Assembly: GCA_022749755.1 (NCBI GenBank)
Contig: CM040445.1
Coordinates: forward strand, 12,855,182 to 12,919,181
Length of the DNA: 64,000 nt
Source: Azadirachta indica
Taxonomy: Eukaryota > Streptophyta > Magnoliopsida > Sapindales > Meliaceae
Direction of reading: 5' to 3'
A model generated the notes under the pieces. It worked only from the letters and a program-made list of their open reading frames with translations. It made no database searches and was not told where the DNA came from. Both the position numbers and the translations under genes were made by a program. Shown one piece after another: positions 26,201-39,124 of the stretch (its first letter is position 1; each line of letters begins with the position of its first letter).

Positions 26201-29200
26201 AGAAGGAATTTTAGCTCACTACCACATCAGCACCATTTCAAATTACATACCAACCCATCATTGATTATTTGTAAGCACTACGATATAACAGGGACAGAAA
26301 ATGCATACTACATATGTACCTTCTAGCAGTATGCCACTTGTAAAAAATAAGATGCAGACACTACCTGAAATCCTAGTAAATACACCGATATAAATTATAC
26401 TTACTGCACCCTTCAGTCTGTACACATCTACAAAAATGACATAGAATATAATGACTTCAATGCAGTTTTTCGACCAGATACACAATTATCCAAATTGATA
26501 TCAGGCTGTAATAATCACACTACTGTCCCATATAACTCCACCGAACTACTGTTTAACAAAAGAACGTAATTATAGGATAAATCATTGGGTAACAGAATAG
26601 TTGAGCTTATAGCCCTGCATAGATACCAAATCAGGACAAAGAACTCTGAACTTACTCCATGTATGGCATGTAAAAAGAACTGATAAAACCCTAAACACAG
26701 GAGAACAACATTCCCAGATGACATTGAAGACCAAACAAAATCAACACAGACAATCTGCTCTAAAAAGTTAAATAACTTTACACCAGAAAACCCAAGAGCA
26801 ACAATTATGCACTGAATATATACATAATACATAAAATAAATTGAAAAACAGAAGATGAACAATGCAGATGTACCGCATATATAATAAGTTTATATGAATT
26901 AATAGACAAACAGATACCTGTGGAAAATCATCATGCTCAGACAAATTACCCTTTCCTGCTAATAACAAATCTATTTGACTGGTTCTTGGTGTCAATAAAG
27001 GAGACCTAGGAGTAATGCTACCAGCAGATGATGTTGTCATTCCATGATCAGATTTGGGACCAAAACGAGTTCTACATGACATGGAAGGTAAACCCTTCAG
27101 GTCATCCATAAAAATAGAATTATCAGCTTCAGGAACATAGTCAAACATGTCCTCTGAGCCTCTCCGAGACCAATCACTGAATTTTGGAGAGAGAACATCA
27201 GATTCTTCAGTCACACTTGAATTTGATACTTTTGCAACATCTGGGCTCCCTACAACATTATGGATATCCTTCTGTGCAAAGGATTCCATCATTTTCTCAA
27301 GAGTTTCAGCAATTCTGACAAGACGTTCATTGACACCAAGAGCTTTCTGGTCACATCGATCAGCAATTGCACAAATTTTTGAGTGGTCTTCCACATGTAA
27401 TGTTGGAACCTCTTCTTCACAAATTCGACAAATTATTGAACTACTGTCGTCAGAAATATTTTGTTGATCTCCCCAGTAACCCCAAGAAGCTTTATGTTGG
27501 TGCTTGGAAGAGTGATCCAGAGTTTCTTTAGAAGGAAGTTCAGGTGCCTTAGTTGTCAAATCCGTCTCAGAAGTTACACGTCTGTTGTTTAAACTTTTCA
27601 CAGGTTCAACTTTAGTATCATTTTGCTCCTTCAATGTGGGACTTTCCTTCGTGATTTTTCCGGCTGGAGTTGGAAGTTTCTTCCAAGAGGAGATTCGATC
27701 TCTATTCGCAGCAGACTCCAAGTTCTTTGAATTGTCATCACCGGGACGAAGAATATTTCCCTGCTGCAGAACATGGTCTCTTTTCCAATCCAGGCCACGT
27801 TGCTCTTGACTATAAGATTTCCTCGCTGCAGCTGCCTTTGAGGCCTTTGCAGCACTAGAACCTTTTCCCTCCCGTCCTTGAGGAATTCGTTTATCTGCAG
27901 AATGCAGGACTCTGGACTGACGAAGCTGGAAGACATGCTCATCTTCTGCTAGCCCACTTTCCTTGTGGAATTGCAACAATCTGGTACATCTTGTAAGAAT
28001 GAAAAGCATTCTGGTATAAAGCCGCTTCAGCGTACCCGGAGGAAGTTCTTGACGCTTATCATCTAACTCCTGAACTATGCCTTCACATTGAAGCCAAAAT
28101 TCTCCAGGTGATGTCATAGCACAGCTCCGAGCCAAAACCAGCAAGTCCTCAATAGTTTCCTGCCACTCAGGATGAGTTTCTGCATTTTTTTCAAGAATTC
28201 CAACAAGATCTCCAGCAAAAATAGCCAGATCAGAGTTCACTTCTTCTTTTGCTTTATCAAATTTTGTCCTAATGACGACCAAGATCTCCTGTACAACCAG
28301 CAAACTGTTTAAATACAACATTGAATTTTGGAAGTACAATTCATCCATCACCAGCAAGGAAATATAACACGAAGGGATGAAAGTACCTCCAGGTTATTTA
28401 AGCCTCGTGGCTTCCAAAATGGAAAAGGCCGTACACCTTTGGAGTTCAACTCGTGGGAGAAACTTTTGACATCAGCAGGAAACCTCTTTCTAGGAGCACT
28501 TGTGACACGGAGTATAGCTTGAAAACGGGGAGATTCAGACTCCTTTGGGTTTTCACAGTCATATGAAATCTAGAAAGAATATATCAAATTTTCAACAGAA
28601 ATATGAGAAGTAAAAAAATCTACAAGAACATAAACTAAAAATGCAGAAAGAGCATCAACAAAGTCCTTTCAACGGTACCTCTGGTGTGCAAACATCAGAA
28701 CTTCTTAAGCCCCCTGCAAGGCCCCACGACGATTCACATTGTGCTGCTAAGATAATTCAAGGTATCAAAGATAGCATTTTGGAAAGAGATCGAATAAATT
28801 TACTAATTCACTTTAAAGGGTTACCAAAGACTTATCAGATCAATTAAAGTTCTTTATTGCATGATTTCTCAAACAGATACCCATTTCTTAACAAAGCCAA
28901 AAGGAAATAGCAAACCTAATTGAGGAAAACGTTCTACCAATAAAATTTTCAAGGTGATGGACAACAAGGATAATATACTTTTCAGCTTGACAGATTGAAG
29001 AGCTGTTTGGGAATGCTTTTAGACTGCATTATCAACCATAAACTTAACAAGTCTAATTTTATATGACCTTTTTTATAAGAAACAAGGAAAGTTTCATTAC
29101 TATCATCTACATTTCCTATGTAGTTTCAACTTCCCTAAAGGATAAACATCCAAAGTGAACAGAGAGAGAGAGAGATAATGGGGAGTTAAGGACAGTGAAA

Positions 29201-32200
29201 ATAGCAATCACATTGTGTAGCACACTGATGGTAGCTGTCCAAAAACATTCTGAGGGAAACATTTAAGAAACTGTGGGGGGGGGGGGGGGGGGGGGGAGGA
29301 GAGAGAAGCAAGAGGGAGCCCAACACAAAGAAAGCACAAGGACTGTCCAGCAAACTAATGGGTACTGTCTAAAAACATATACTGCAAATAATATAAACTT
29401 CTTTATGTTTAATCTCTGCATACTTTCATTAGTCTTCAACTAGTTTCTGTTCCATATGTTCTAATCTTCTTTCATTGCTCATTAGCATAAAAGATTCCGT
29501 AAGAATTACCTAAACACATCCATTTCTACATTTTTCTTGAAGCAATCCCTACACAGACTGATTCACAGCCAATGTATGTTATCATTTCATCTATCTATAA
29601 GAGTGTAAAATTCTGCTTTTTCTCTAGGTCAGAAACCAAACAAAATAATCAGTTGATATACCACAAATTCTCCATTCGTAAAAAGTATAAAATTTTACTT
29701 TGAATCAAGTCATAAATCACAGCATAGTGGTAGGAATTAAAAGTGACTTAAGAAGATCCAAGTCTATCTTCTGTTTGGGTAAATGTTTATATCTTAGATA
29801 TGAAGAAACGGACATGGGTAACAACAGGGACAAGTGTCAGACAGGAAACCTCAAGGATCAAGGAAGAAGAACGCAGCTTTGTATATAAATTTAACAAAAT
29901 GTATGTCCAACATCTTATTTTATAATAATTATAAAATTTCTTAAGCACTAATCAACATTTTCAGTATTTCACACATTCTCTTTTTCTTACTTCTTTGGCT
30001 TTTCTTTTTCTTTTATTCTTTTCTCTTTTTGGATGGGGTTTGGGGAGAAGTAGGTGCAAATCCTAAATTTGAATGAAAAGGTAAATTTCCAAGGATATCA
30101 ATTATCATGGACTTTTCAGGGGAGGAAAAAAATAAAAGTAATGTTTGGCTGAACCGAAAATGCATAGCAAAACAAGGTTTATTGAGAAAATATGACAAGA
30201 CTCGTGGCTTAATCTGACACAGCTCTTGAACCACCATTTTATCTTATCAAATTTGCAGTTCACTGCAAAGTATTAAATATGTTACAGCAATGATTTAAAC
30301 ATAACTGAAATGAATAAATAGAGATAAAAATGAAAAAAGAAGCAAAGATGAATGAGTGCTAAAATGACATCAAGGTAAAATTTTCACCTTAAAGACAATT
30401 GCAAGATGCAGATCAGGGATGGCTGAAGCAACGTTGACATATTTTCATGTAAACAAAATTACAACTGCAAATTGATTCTTTAATTTGGACAAAACCGGTG
30501 ATGACACCACAAGAAAGACGTACTCCTACTCTTTTCAGGTTACACATTTTATATTTCACACAAATTTTGAAGTTTTTTTTTTTGGAGGTGGTTGGGCAAA
30601 CAAGGTTACAGAACTACATGAATGACATACTCATTTTCAACTTGGTTGGTTAAAGGGCTGTTCAGCATTAGCCTGGGTTTTTCCCTTTTTCTCTTCTTAG
30701 CTAGGAAACAAAATATGATATATTTTATTATGAAAAAAAAATAATTACAATAAGGTGAACATGTTGTCAACAAAGTGAGGACAAACTGTCCTAAAATACT
30801 GAGAAGGGTTCCAAAAGAGTTTTTTATAAAGTATACTTTCTGCTTGAAAAAAAAAAAAATTATAAGCCCAACAGCGAAGCTTAAGAAATATAGCACTCCT
30901 CCCATGCCAGACCATCACCACTTCCCAGTCATGATGAACAAAGGAAACTCTTGAGAATATAGACTGAGTTATTAACCATAAGCTTAGTCCAACCAAGCAA
31001 TGCAAGGGAGGCCAGGTTACACTCAACCAAAAGCTTGAATACAAGGACCATAATGTCTAAGTCATCCTTCTCAAACTTCATCATACAGCATGAACAAAAT
31101 GTAACTCGTATGACAACCCCATCTCATTTCTAAAAAATTTCAGTATCCCTGTTAATTCAACAGAGCAGAACAGGTTGAATACAAGTTTATCTCTCATTTT
31201 GAGGTTACAGAAACTTTGCTTTTTCACTGAACCAGAAACCTAGAGAAAGCAAATTGATAATGCTGAATGATACTCCACATAGTTCCAACAAGTGAATTAA
31301 ACAAATTTCCACCTTAATTCACTGCTTCATAACTAACGACGAATTTGTAAAATTCCAAAAGAACTTGAGAAGATCTAAGGCTATGTCTTCTCTTTATAAA
31401 TCTTTTAATCATAGTATGATTTGTTGACACAACCAGTGCCAGGCACAATAACTCTTATTTATCAAACTTCTTTCAAGAATCCATTATGGTTGCCAGGAAA
31501 CATTAACTTCTATTTGCTTTGAATACTCAAAAAGATGTCATTTCAGAAAAGAAAAACCTCCAAGTATGTGCATAATGAATAGAGCACAAGATGAGAGGCA
31601 AAGATGATCACAGAAGCTACTAATAGTACTGCCAAAATAGTCTGAGAAGGCATGAACAGAAAATTGGCCTAAAATTTCACTGTTTCTTCACCCTAATGCA
31701 TACGTATCAGCATCCGATCTATCCACAGCACAAGACAAAAACCATAGCAGCAAACAATTCCCTAAATGTTGAGATGGCACAGCAACTAAATTTTCATTAT
31801 CTACTGGCATTCTTGTTCTTTTGCAATTGTCCTCCTAATTGGCACATAAAATTGGATGCACCAAATCCCCAGTTACTCCACATTTATTTCACTCTTAACT
31901 ACCAGAGTTTTGAACATGTATGATACTTCCATGATTAAGCTGATACGGTATGCATTTTCCACAAAAATCTGAACAAAAAAAGGAAAAACTTTAAAGTACC
32001 AAGAAATAAATACCTGCTTCAGAAGACGATTCACCTATCTGCAAACGCGACTTGGCCTGCACATTAGGACTCTGTTCTCTAGACTGGCCGCCGCTACCGA
32101 TAGACATACTATCAGAATTACTCGCATTATCACCAACAACAACACCCTCCAATCTACTCATCAAATCCTTCTTCTTTCCCCCACCACCCGATTTACCAGA

Positions 32201-32692
32201 ACTAGAATTGCCATCATTATACCCCCCAGGCCTCGACAAATTACTCGCCGCAGACCCTTTATCGCCTTTAAAACTAAAAAAACTCTCCTGAGGCAATGGT
32301 CCCGACCGCGTCTTTATCCGGTTCAGCCCCAAAGACGACGCCAGTATCGGAGACACCGAACTGGGCACTTCCTTATTCAACTTCGTACCCGACCCAGTAC
32401 CCGACAACCCGGGTTTACCCGAATTAGTAGCTATCTGAGTAGTAATGTGTTCTTTCCCTTTGGATTCCTTCTTTTTGACTCCATCTTTGACTTGGGTCTG
32501 CTTACAGGTAACAGCACTGAAGCTGGTACTGCTGGAAAGGATCTGAGCTGCTTCGTCTTTGGAATTTGATTTGGCTTTCTTCTTATCGGATCGGATCGGG
32601 GAATTGGATCCGAGAGATCGGGGACTGGATCCGTCGGGACTGGAAGAGTCGGATTTCTTGGAAGAGAAGAAAAGTTTGTTCTTGAAGACCAT
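17282..32692 (-). CDS. IREH1: AGC-family serine/threonine kinase IREH1
   Basis: Plant MAST-like AGC kinase; Arabidopsis IRE/IREH proteins act in root-hair tip growth and root skewing. Seventeen coding exons: 32692-32014, 28743-28679, 28569-28387, 28288-26918, 26189-26017, 25849-25603, 22867-22775, 22694-22554, 22480-22388, 21319-21115, 20752-20667, 20291-20203, 19071-19020, 18903-18847, 18753-18580, 18480-18403, 17365-17282 (TAA). All phases agree, giving 1289 residues. The start [20 protein letters not shown] is the conserved family N-terminus. An atypical C2H2-like finger (CRIC...HVEDHSKIC) lies near residue 593. Kinase: [17 protein letters not shown] from about 875, lysine in FAIK at 906, HRDLKPDN at 998-1005, TDFGLSK at about 1017, a long insert before GTPDYLAPE, then the AGC C-tail. 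Introns 1 (3.3 kb) and 6 (2.7 kb) are large. Exon 2 has a tandem acceptor that may add one residue. The gene symbol rests on family likeness plus synteny. Confidence 0.93.
19449..19580. repeat. 36-bp minisatellite in an IREH1 intron
   Basis: Unit starts at 19449, 19485, 19521 and 19557. The first three are almost identical (CAAACCACCACTGCTGCCAG followed by 16 further bases); the fourth is shortened. It lies in the intron between 19072 and 20202. Confidence 0.92.
29275..29296. repeat. 22-base G homopolymer in IREH1 intron 1
   Basis: Uninterrupted run of 22 G on the + strand, preceded by a GA-rich stretch at 29160-29175. The gene is on the other strand, so its pre-mRNA would carry a C tract. 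The run length may be inexact in an assembly. Confidence 0.85.
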
Positions 32693-32771
32693 TTTGTGGA
32701 AGGAGAAATGAATCTAGGGTTTTGGATTGGGTTAGGATTGGGATGAATCGTTGTTGCTGCAGCCCTACCAT
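32583..32771 (-). other. uORF overlapping the IREH1 start codon
   Basis: ATG at 32771 opens a 62-codon frame that runs past the IREH1 ATG (32692) in a different frame and stops at 32583. If the transcript starts upstream of this point, ribosomes using it would bypass the main start. It has no recognisable domain and may be regulatory or irrelevant. Confidence 0.45.
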
Positions 32772-32797
32772 AGATGCAGGGCTGCTATGGCTAACAT
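32765..32797 (-). other. short uORF in IREH1 leader
   Basis: ATG at 32797 followed by ten codons and TAG at 32767-32765, overlapping the start of the longer uORF. It would be in the 5' leader if transcription starts above 32.8 kb; the transcription start is not known. Confidence 0.4.
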
Positions 32798-34612
32798 TTG
32801 AAGAAGAAGAAAAAGGAAATAAAACTAAATTTCTAGAAAGGGAGAGCGATGAAATCTGAAAGTGGGTTTTGATTGGCTTGTTAGCAGAGAGAGTATGTAG
32901 GAGGACTGAGACAGAAAGAGAAAGAAGCGGATTTGGAAAGAAGAAGGAAGGAAAGGAAGAAGATCCGACGCAAATGGAAATCTGAAATTATACTGCTCAA
33001 AGCAGCAGCCTTAACTGACTATTACTCCGCGGTTAATATTTTTATTTATTTATTAATTAATTGATTAATTCTTATTTTTTATTTTTTTGGATTATAATTT
33101 GGGATTTTTTGCGTTAAATTTTTTAAAAAACCTTTTAGAAAATATAATAAGTTTTTTATGTAATATTAAACCTGCATCTGCATGGCAAAGTTTTTCAATA
33201 TTATAATGAATTTATAGAGAGATTTATGATTAATTTTGAATTCATAATTAGTTTTTATTTTATTAAAATTGTCACATGTTGGACTAAATTAAAATCTACA
33301 GGAGTCACCTACTAGAACATTTTATATTCTATTACCCTTTTTTTTTTTTTTAAGTTTTGGTTGTGTTAAGATGGCGTAAGATTTGTAGTCTCTAATTTAA
33401 AATTCAGTCAATAGAAAGAAAGTCAAATCTTTTAATATTGAAAAAACCATCTAATCTATATTATTAATAAACCCATTTATGAAATTTAAAATAGAAATAA
33501 ATCCAATAAATACTAGATACATATCATGTGTTAAGGAAAAACTATTCACGTCAAATCCTTCGGTGTAATTTAATTTATAAATTTTAAAAAAATGTGTAAT
33601 AAAAAAATTTGGTAAAATTGCATTTTTATAAAACAGCGTTAAGTTACCGTTCAAGTTTAGAAACGGAAGACCCGTTTTCGAGACCGGGAGCCCAGTTCCG
33701 GTCAACTTAGCCATCCAAAATATCTCCGTTCGATATCCATTGGACGTAGGTAGATTACCCATTTTCAACTTGGGTTTTATTGTTTATTTACCTAGGCCCT
33801 ACATTGGGCTCAATAAACCTGGGAGTTGAAAGGCCCAAGCCTTGGACTTCGATTAATGAGAGAAATCCTTATATTTACTAAGAACACCCTGATTTTAAAT
33901 GAACTTAAATACAGATCTACAACGTTTTCTAATGTATTCCTTTTCTGATCATGATATTTTAGGAGGCCCATTTAATAGAGCGTCCCATAAAAATAAAACC
34001 ACCTTTTTGAAAAACTACGAAATTATTTAATAACTATCAAATATAAATGGGTATATTAAAAAAAAGGGCATGAATAATCATAAAATTTTACTCTTTCGAG
34101 ACAAAAGGTTGTGTAATTATACGAGGGTAAAAATTCTTCTGAAAAAATATAAAAGTAAAGTTTACATTAAAAAAATATTTATTTTTATTAAATATTTCTC
34201 ATATGTGATTTATATATCTTTAATTATAATAAAATTATTAGTTGTGAAAGTATGTGAATGACATTATTAAAAACAAAGCAAGTGACATAATTAAATAACT
34301 ATTATATAATACTTTTAGAGAGAAAATATTTTATTCCTTTCCATGTACGAGGTAAAATTCGTCTAAAACATATTATAAAAGTAAACATTATCTTTAAAAA
34401 AAAAAAAAGTATAGACATTTAAATTGCATTAGAGTTTAGTATGTTACCTTTTATTTTTTTGAAACATTATTAGATAACATCTTTTGTTTTATTAGTTGTT
34501 GATCACTCGGCTAATAAAGTTGAAAGGAGGCCCACGCCCAACTACATTTATGGATTCTTGAAAACTTGTCATTAACAAAAGAGCCTTTACATATATATAT
34601 ATATATATATAT
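32798..34612. other. IREH1 upstream region and AT-rich spacer
   Basis: 32.8-33.0 kb is purine-rich (GA/AG repeats on the + strand, so CT-rich in the IREH1 sense) and is likely 5' leader or core promoter. Beyond 33.0 kb the DNA becomes very AT-rich. An open frame at 33768-33451 (-) has no domain I recognise and is not called. A (TA)n tract at 34591-34613 precedes the inverted repeat. Confidence 0.5.
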
Positions 34613-35545
34613 ATTTCTCAGCTGCCTTGTTCAACTATCTCTTTACCTTTAAATTTAAAATTTTGAATTAAGTAGCAATTTAACATAATATCGATAAATT
34701 TTTGGATTAAGTAGCAATTTAACATGATATCGAAGATGTATGTTTGATCAAAATTATTTATAAGTAGCAATAATAATGGTCATTTTTGTACCTACATGTA
34801 TTAGGGTTTCAATGCTTGCTTCTTTATCATCCGTAATGCCACGGATCATCAATATTTCATAGTAGACACCCACACAACTATCTTGTTGAGTGTGAAATAA
34901 GATTTAAGATGCTATGATACCATTTATAATAGGTTTGATATTCGTCATTGTATAATATGTTCATTTATAAGTTTTCAATGCTTATTTTTGGTCTAATGTA
35001 AAATTATATATATATATATATATACACACAAATATGAAGAGTACTAATTAATTTTGTATTACCTTTTTATAAAAATGACAAAAACATGTTAGAAAAAATT
35101 ACTCATGAAAGATAAAAAAAAAATACTTTTATACTTTATAAAAAAAAATTGAGAACACCAAAATGTTATTTTGTAACTTATTTTACCTTTGCCTTAGACG
35201 TCAAATATTATACTAAACATGTTTTTTTAGATTGTTTGTTTTAAAAAAATATTACCACCTTTTAATTTAAAAACATACAATACTAAATGTCTCATAATTT
35301 TTTTTTCTTATATATTTTTTTTATAATTCTAATAGGTTTTTTAATTCAAAATAAGTGTGTATAATAAATTAATACTAAAAAAACAAGGATGTATTATGTA
35401 TTTTGTCTAAATTTTTTTATTCTTTTTCTTTCACTTTCAAATTCAAAATTAATACGCGATAAAATAATAATGTTAGATTATACATCTATTTTTTTAACAT
35501 AACCTACACGTGTATAAACATCATCAAGTGTACCAAAAATCATTT
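34613..35545 (+). repeat. left arm of long imperfect inverted repeat
   Basis: Matches the reverse complement of 39776-41098 in two blocks. The outer block, about 34613-34760, includes CTGCCTTGTTCAA and a repeated TTAAGTAGCAATTTAACAT word. The inner block is about 35060-35545, for example ATCATCAAGTGTACCAAAAAT near 35520. About 260 bp between the blocks do not match. The outer edge abuts a (TA)n tract. Confidence 0.8.
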
Positions 35546-37624
35546 TAAAAAAAAAAAATTATTATTAAAAATAAATAAATAAATTACAAGTAGGAACGGT
35601 AGATGGAAGATTGAAACTCATCGGGAATCTCTTCACATGGACAAAAGGCCAAAAGCAAAAGCAGCACTCAATGCAAATAGACAATTAAATTGGTTTTAAT
35701 ACGGCATGCAGAACGTGCGTTTTGACCTTATCTTTGGATGATGTTGGGCCCCAACGTATGAAAAAAATTAGAATAAATTAATTATTAATTTAGTCGCTAT
35801 TGATATAGAATAAAAAAAAAAATTAATTATTATGATCTTGATTGTACGTGCCATCGATGCATTTTTTTTTTTTTTTTTTTTTAAATGATGGGATATTGCT
35901 TTTGGTCTTTTTCTTCTACTGCGATTATTGGATTTGTCTTTATAGTTTGCAAAAGGAACAAAACTGTGTATCACTTTATCACTTTCGTCCTCATCATATT
36001 ACAAAAAAAATATATATATAATAATACCATTGTTCAATGGGTGATAATATAGATACACCGAAGTTTTTGTGATTTTTTAAATGAAAATATAATTTTTTAA
36101 TTTATAATAAATAAATTCAAGATGCTTATTAAAAAAATAATAATATATTATTTTTTTTTTTAGTTTTAGTATTAAGTTTTATATAATGTATTGTAAAATT
36201 TTACATAAGATAGTTTTTTCTTTAATTTTAAATATAAAAAAAACTATTCATTTATCAAAGCAAAAAGTCAGAAATTTTAATTTCATTATCTCAATATTTC
36301 ATTACATGTTTATTAAAGTTTAAAAAATAAGTGTAAGTTTTCACTATTTAAGTGGTTATTTTATAACAATAGCAAAATTGTAATAATTTATTTAATTTTT
36401 ATACGATAAAATCATATTAACAGAGTTGGACGACACTCATGAGAGATGTAAAATTCTTTTTGAATGTTACAAGTTTATTATTTTACAACTCTATTTATAT
36501 TACATCAGAAATCTATTAGAAATTTTATTGTGAAGTTCAACATCTATTATGACATACTAAACACTTAGATATTTACTCTCATTAAAGAAGAATATTTACT
36601 TAAAAATTGTGAAATATTTTCACCTAATATGAAAATTTCTACCAATCATAATTGATAGGAGTTGAATGCACACCCTCAAAGGGCATGCCTTCTGAGCATC
36701 AGGACAAGCCCTGATGGCATGAGAGACGTAAATTTAAGAAAAATGGTTAATAAATATAGATCTATTTATCATATCTACAAACTATAGGGACTAATTTGAT
36801 AAATTTTATTTAGCCCCCCAGCCCACGTGCGATATTTTCTAAATTAATATTCAAAGGGTGTCGCTCACGCTCATGGATGGGTATTCGTGCTTTGTCAACT
36901 TTTGTTTTGGACCACAATTCAATAATTTCTTTTTTTTTTTTAAATAATTTATTATAAAGCTTTTGGACCACAGCACAGCAGCAGTTGAAAATGATTTTTA
37001 TATTTTTAAAATACAATTATTTAATATTTTAAAAAATAAAAAATAGAAAAACGATGCGTGACAAGTATGTGATAATAAAATAATATTATCTTTCTTCAGG
37101 TGCAAGAATCGATCTACTGATGAGCTGGCATTTAGCGTGGGCGGTGGTAAAGCTGGTGGATTTGCAAAACAATGTGCGTTTAATGAATACTGTTCATTAA
37201 TAATTATTTATTTAATAATAAATCAAAATAAAGAGAATCTTTTTTCTTCTACTTTTTTATTCTTTTATTATTTTACTTTTTAAAAAAATGATTTAAACTA
37301 AAACGAGGCAATTCTTTCAATAAAAATTACGTGCTATAGTAAGATTGTCGTTCTTTGTAATACAGTATGGTGGATTTGTACTGTATACTTTTTAAAATTT
37401 TTCCGATATTTTATAAATTTCTTAAATGTAACGTTTAATTTGAGAAGCGATATTAACAATTTCTGTAAATATTGTGTATTAAGAAGTAATTTTTTGTAAT
37501 AGTATTACGTTATCGACCGTGTTAATTTGAATATAAATTATAATTTTATATATATATATATATAATATTACTCTTGAAGACATAATATGTACTTACAACA
37601 AGTGTAAATTTCATATAAAAATAT

Positions 37625-37945
37625 TTTTGCAATTAGGTTTGGGAACATAAATTCTTACCTATAGCTTGAATGGATTTTAGAATTATAAATGTTTAAGAAA
37701 GTGATAATATAACATGGAGTCCAAGTAGATGTATTGCCAATTGCGAAAATTAGTGATAAAAGTTTCTATTTGTTGCACATTTTGGACCACATGTTTGTCT
37801 GGAACATTAATGGAACACATCAACAATACAAATTTTTAAAAAGAAAAATTTCATAAAAATCTCTTGAAAATATTGTATTCCACCGGCTTCTTGTATTTAA
37901 AAATGAGATGATAATTAGGGAATTGCAAGAGCCAAACATTTAATT
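37625..37945 (+). repeat. dispersed repeat copy A
   Basis: Diverged direct copy of 45560-45860. Both carry the series GCAATTAGGTTTGG / ACAATTAAGTTTGG, CTTGAATGGATTTTA / CTTGACTGAATTTTA, GGACCACATGTT, GAACATTAA, and TTGAAAATATTG followed by a TTCCACC word, in the same order. Confidence 0.7.
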
Positions 37946-37964
37946 GTACTTGTTGAATTTTTTT

Positions 37965-38062
37965 AAGTAATGCTAAAAATTGAGAAATTTTAAGAAAATA
38001 ATTGAAGAATTTTTGTAAGTAATGCTAAAAATTGAGAAATTTTAAGAAAATAATTGAAAAAT
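37965..38062 (+). repeat. 52-bp tandem duplication
   Basis: Two near-identical copies beginning AAGTAATGCTAAAAATTGAG at 37965 and 38017. Confidence 0.9.
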
Positions 38063-39124
38063 ATGATGTATTGATACTATATTTTATCATCTGATATCAC
38101 TCAGTAAATTCATTTGTATGGAAAAAATAAAACTCCTCTCTTCTCTTCTATCTTTCCCTTAAATGTTTATTGATTCGTTAGATTATTCAAAAAATTAGTT
38201 GTAATGAGATTCTGATTGGATGTAATGTAGAATTTAGTGGAATTCTAATTAAAAATAGCTTAATATTTTGCCTTACTTATAATTCAAATGAAATATGATT
38301 TTTTCAAAAAGTCTCTTCATTAACTTTGACTTAAATAAGAAATGTTGGTTGAAGTTTTATGAATTAACATTTTTATTCTTTATCTTTTAGGCATTTGTTA
38401 TTTAATATGGTTCTAATATCTATTTTATTGGCTTAACATACAGTTAAAAAATCCACTTAATTTTAAATGTTATAAAAATGATTTAACAATAAGTCCCCCC
38501 AGTTTCGAAAGTAACGTAGTTACTATTTGAAACAACTGAAAAGCCCGAAAACTCAATATCTTTTATTGAATTCTCTAAAATCTCTTAATCTCTTTTATAT
38601 GAGAATTTCAAATGAAATACTTAACGTTTTATTATTCGAGAAATGATAAATGATAGGTTTTAATTAATGAAGTCCTGATTAATATAATGTAATGAATACA
38701 TTTTAAAATTTTAAATAGTTTGCCTACGACTTTTACCCTTCTTAATTTTACTATTTTCTTTGCTTTCCTTTGCTTATAGAGCAACAGAAAAACTTAATTT
38801 GTGTAAAAAGTTTTGATTTCTACTCTCTTTCTCTTTTTATCCGTATTGATTTAAGTAAAAAACACTTTTATCTTTCCTTTCAATTAGTATTACTTGAAAA
38901 TTATGTTTCTGATTGTGTATTTTTAGTGGGGATTGATTTTGCTTATGATTTGGCGTTATTTTATGTTGTTAATTTTGTTTTTGTTTATTGTTATTCATTT
39001 CTCTTACCCAGATGTTGGGTATGTCATTGTAATTTTTTTCTCTTTGTCGAGATGTCGATGCTACACAAGTATGTAGTTTTTGTTCTTCTAAATTTTTTAA
39101 AATAGGTATAGTAAAGAAATAATA

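Larger units (their letters stand above)
35546..39124. other. interior of the inverted repeat, no gene seen
   Basis: AT-rich DNA without a credible coding region. It contains poly-T tracts (about 35861-35882), a small GC-richer island at 37100-37180 that is not open in any useful frame, part of a dispersed repeat at 37625-37945, and a 52-bp duplication at 37965-38062. Confidence 0.5.

Noticed and set aside
33451..33768. 105-codon open frame on the - strand
   Set aside because: No domain recognised, no splice context, and it lies in repeat-rich DNA; possibly a transposon scrap but unsupported.
38770..39105. 111-codon open frame on the + strand
   Set aside because: Phenylalanine/leucine/valine-rich translation of AT-rich DNA running into the minisatellite; no domain.
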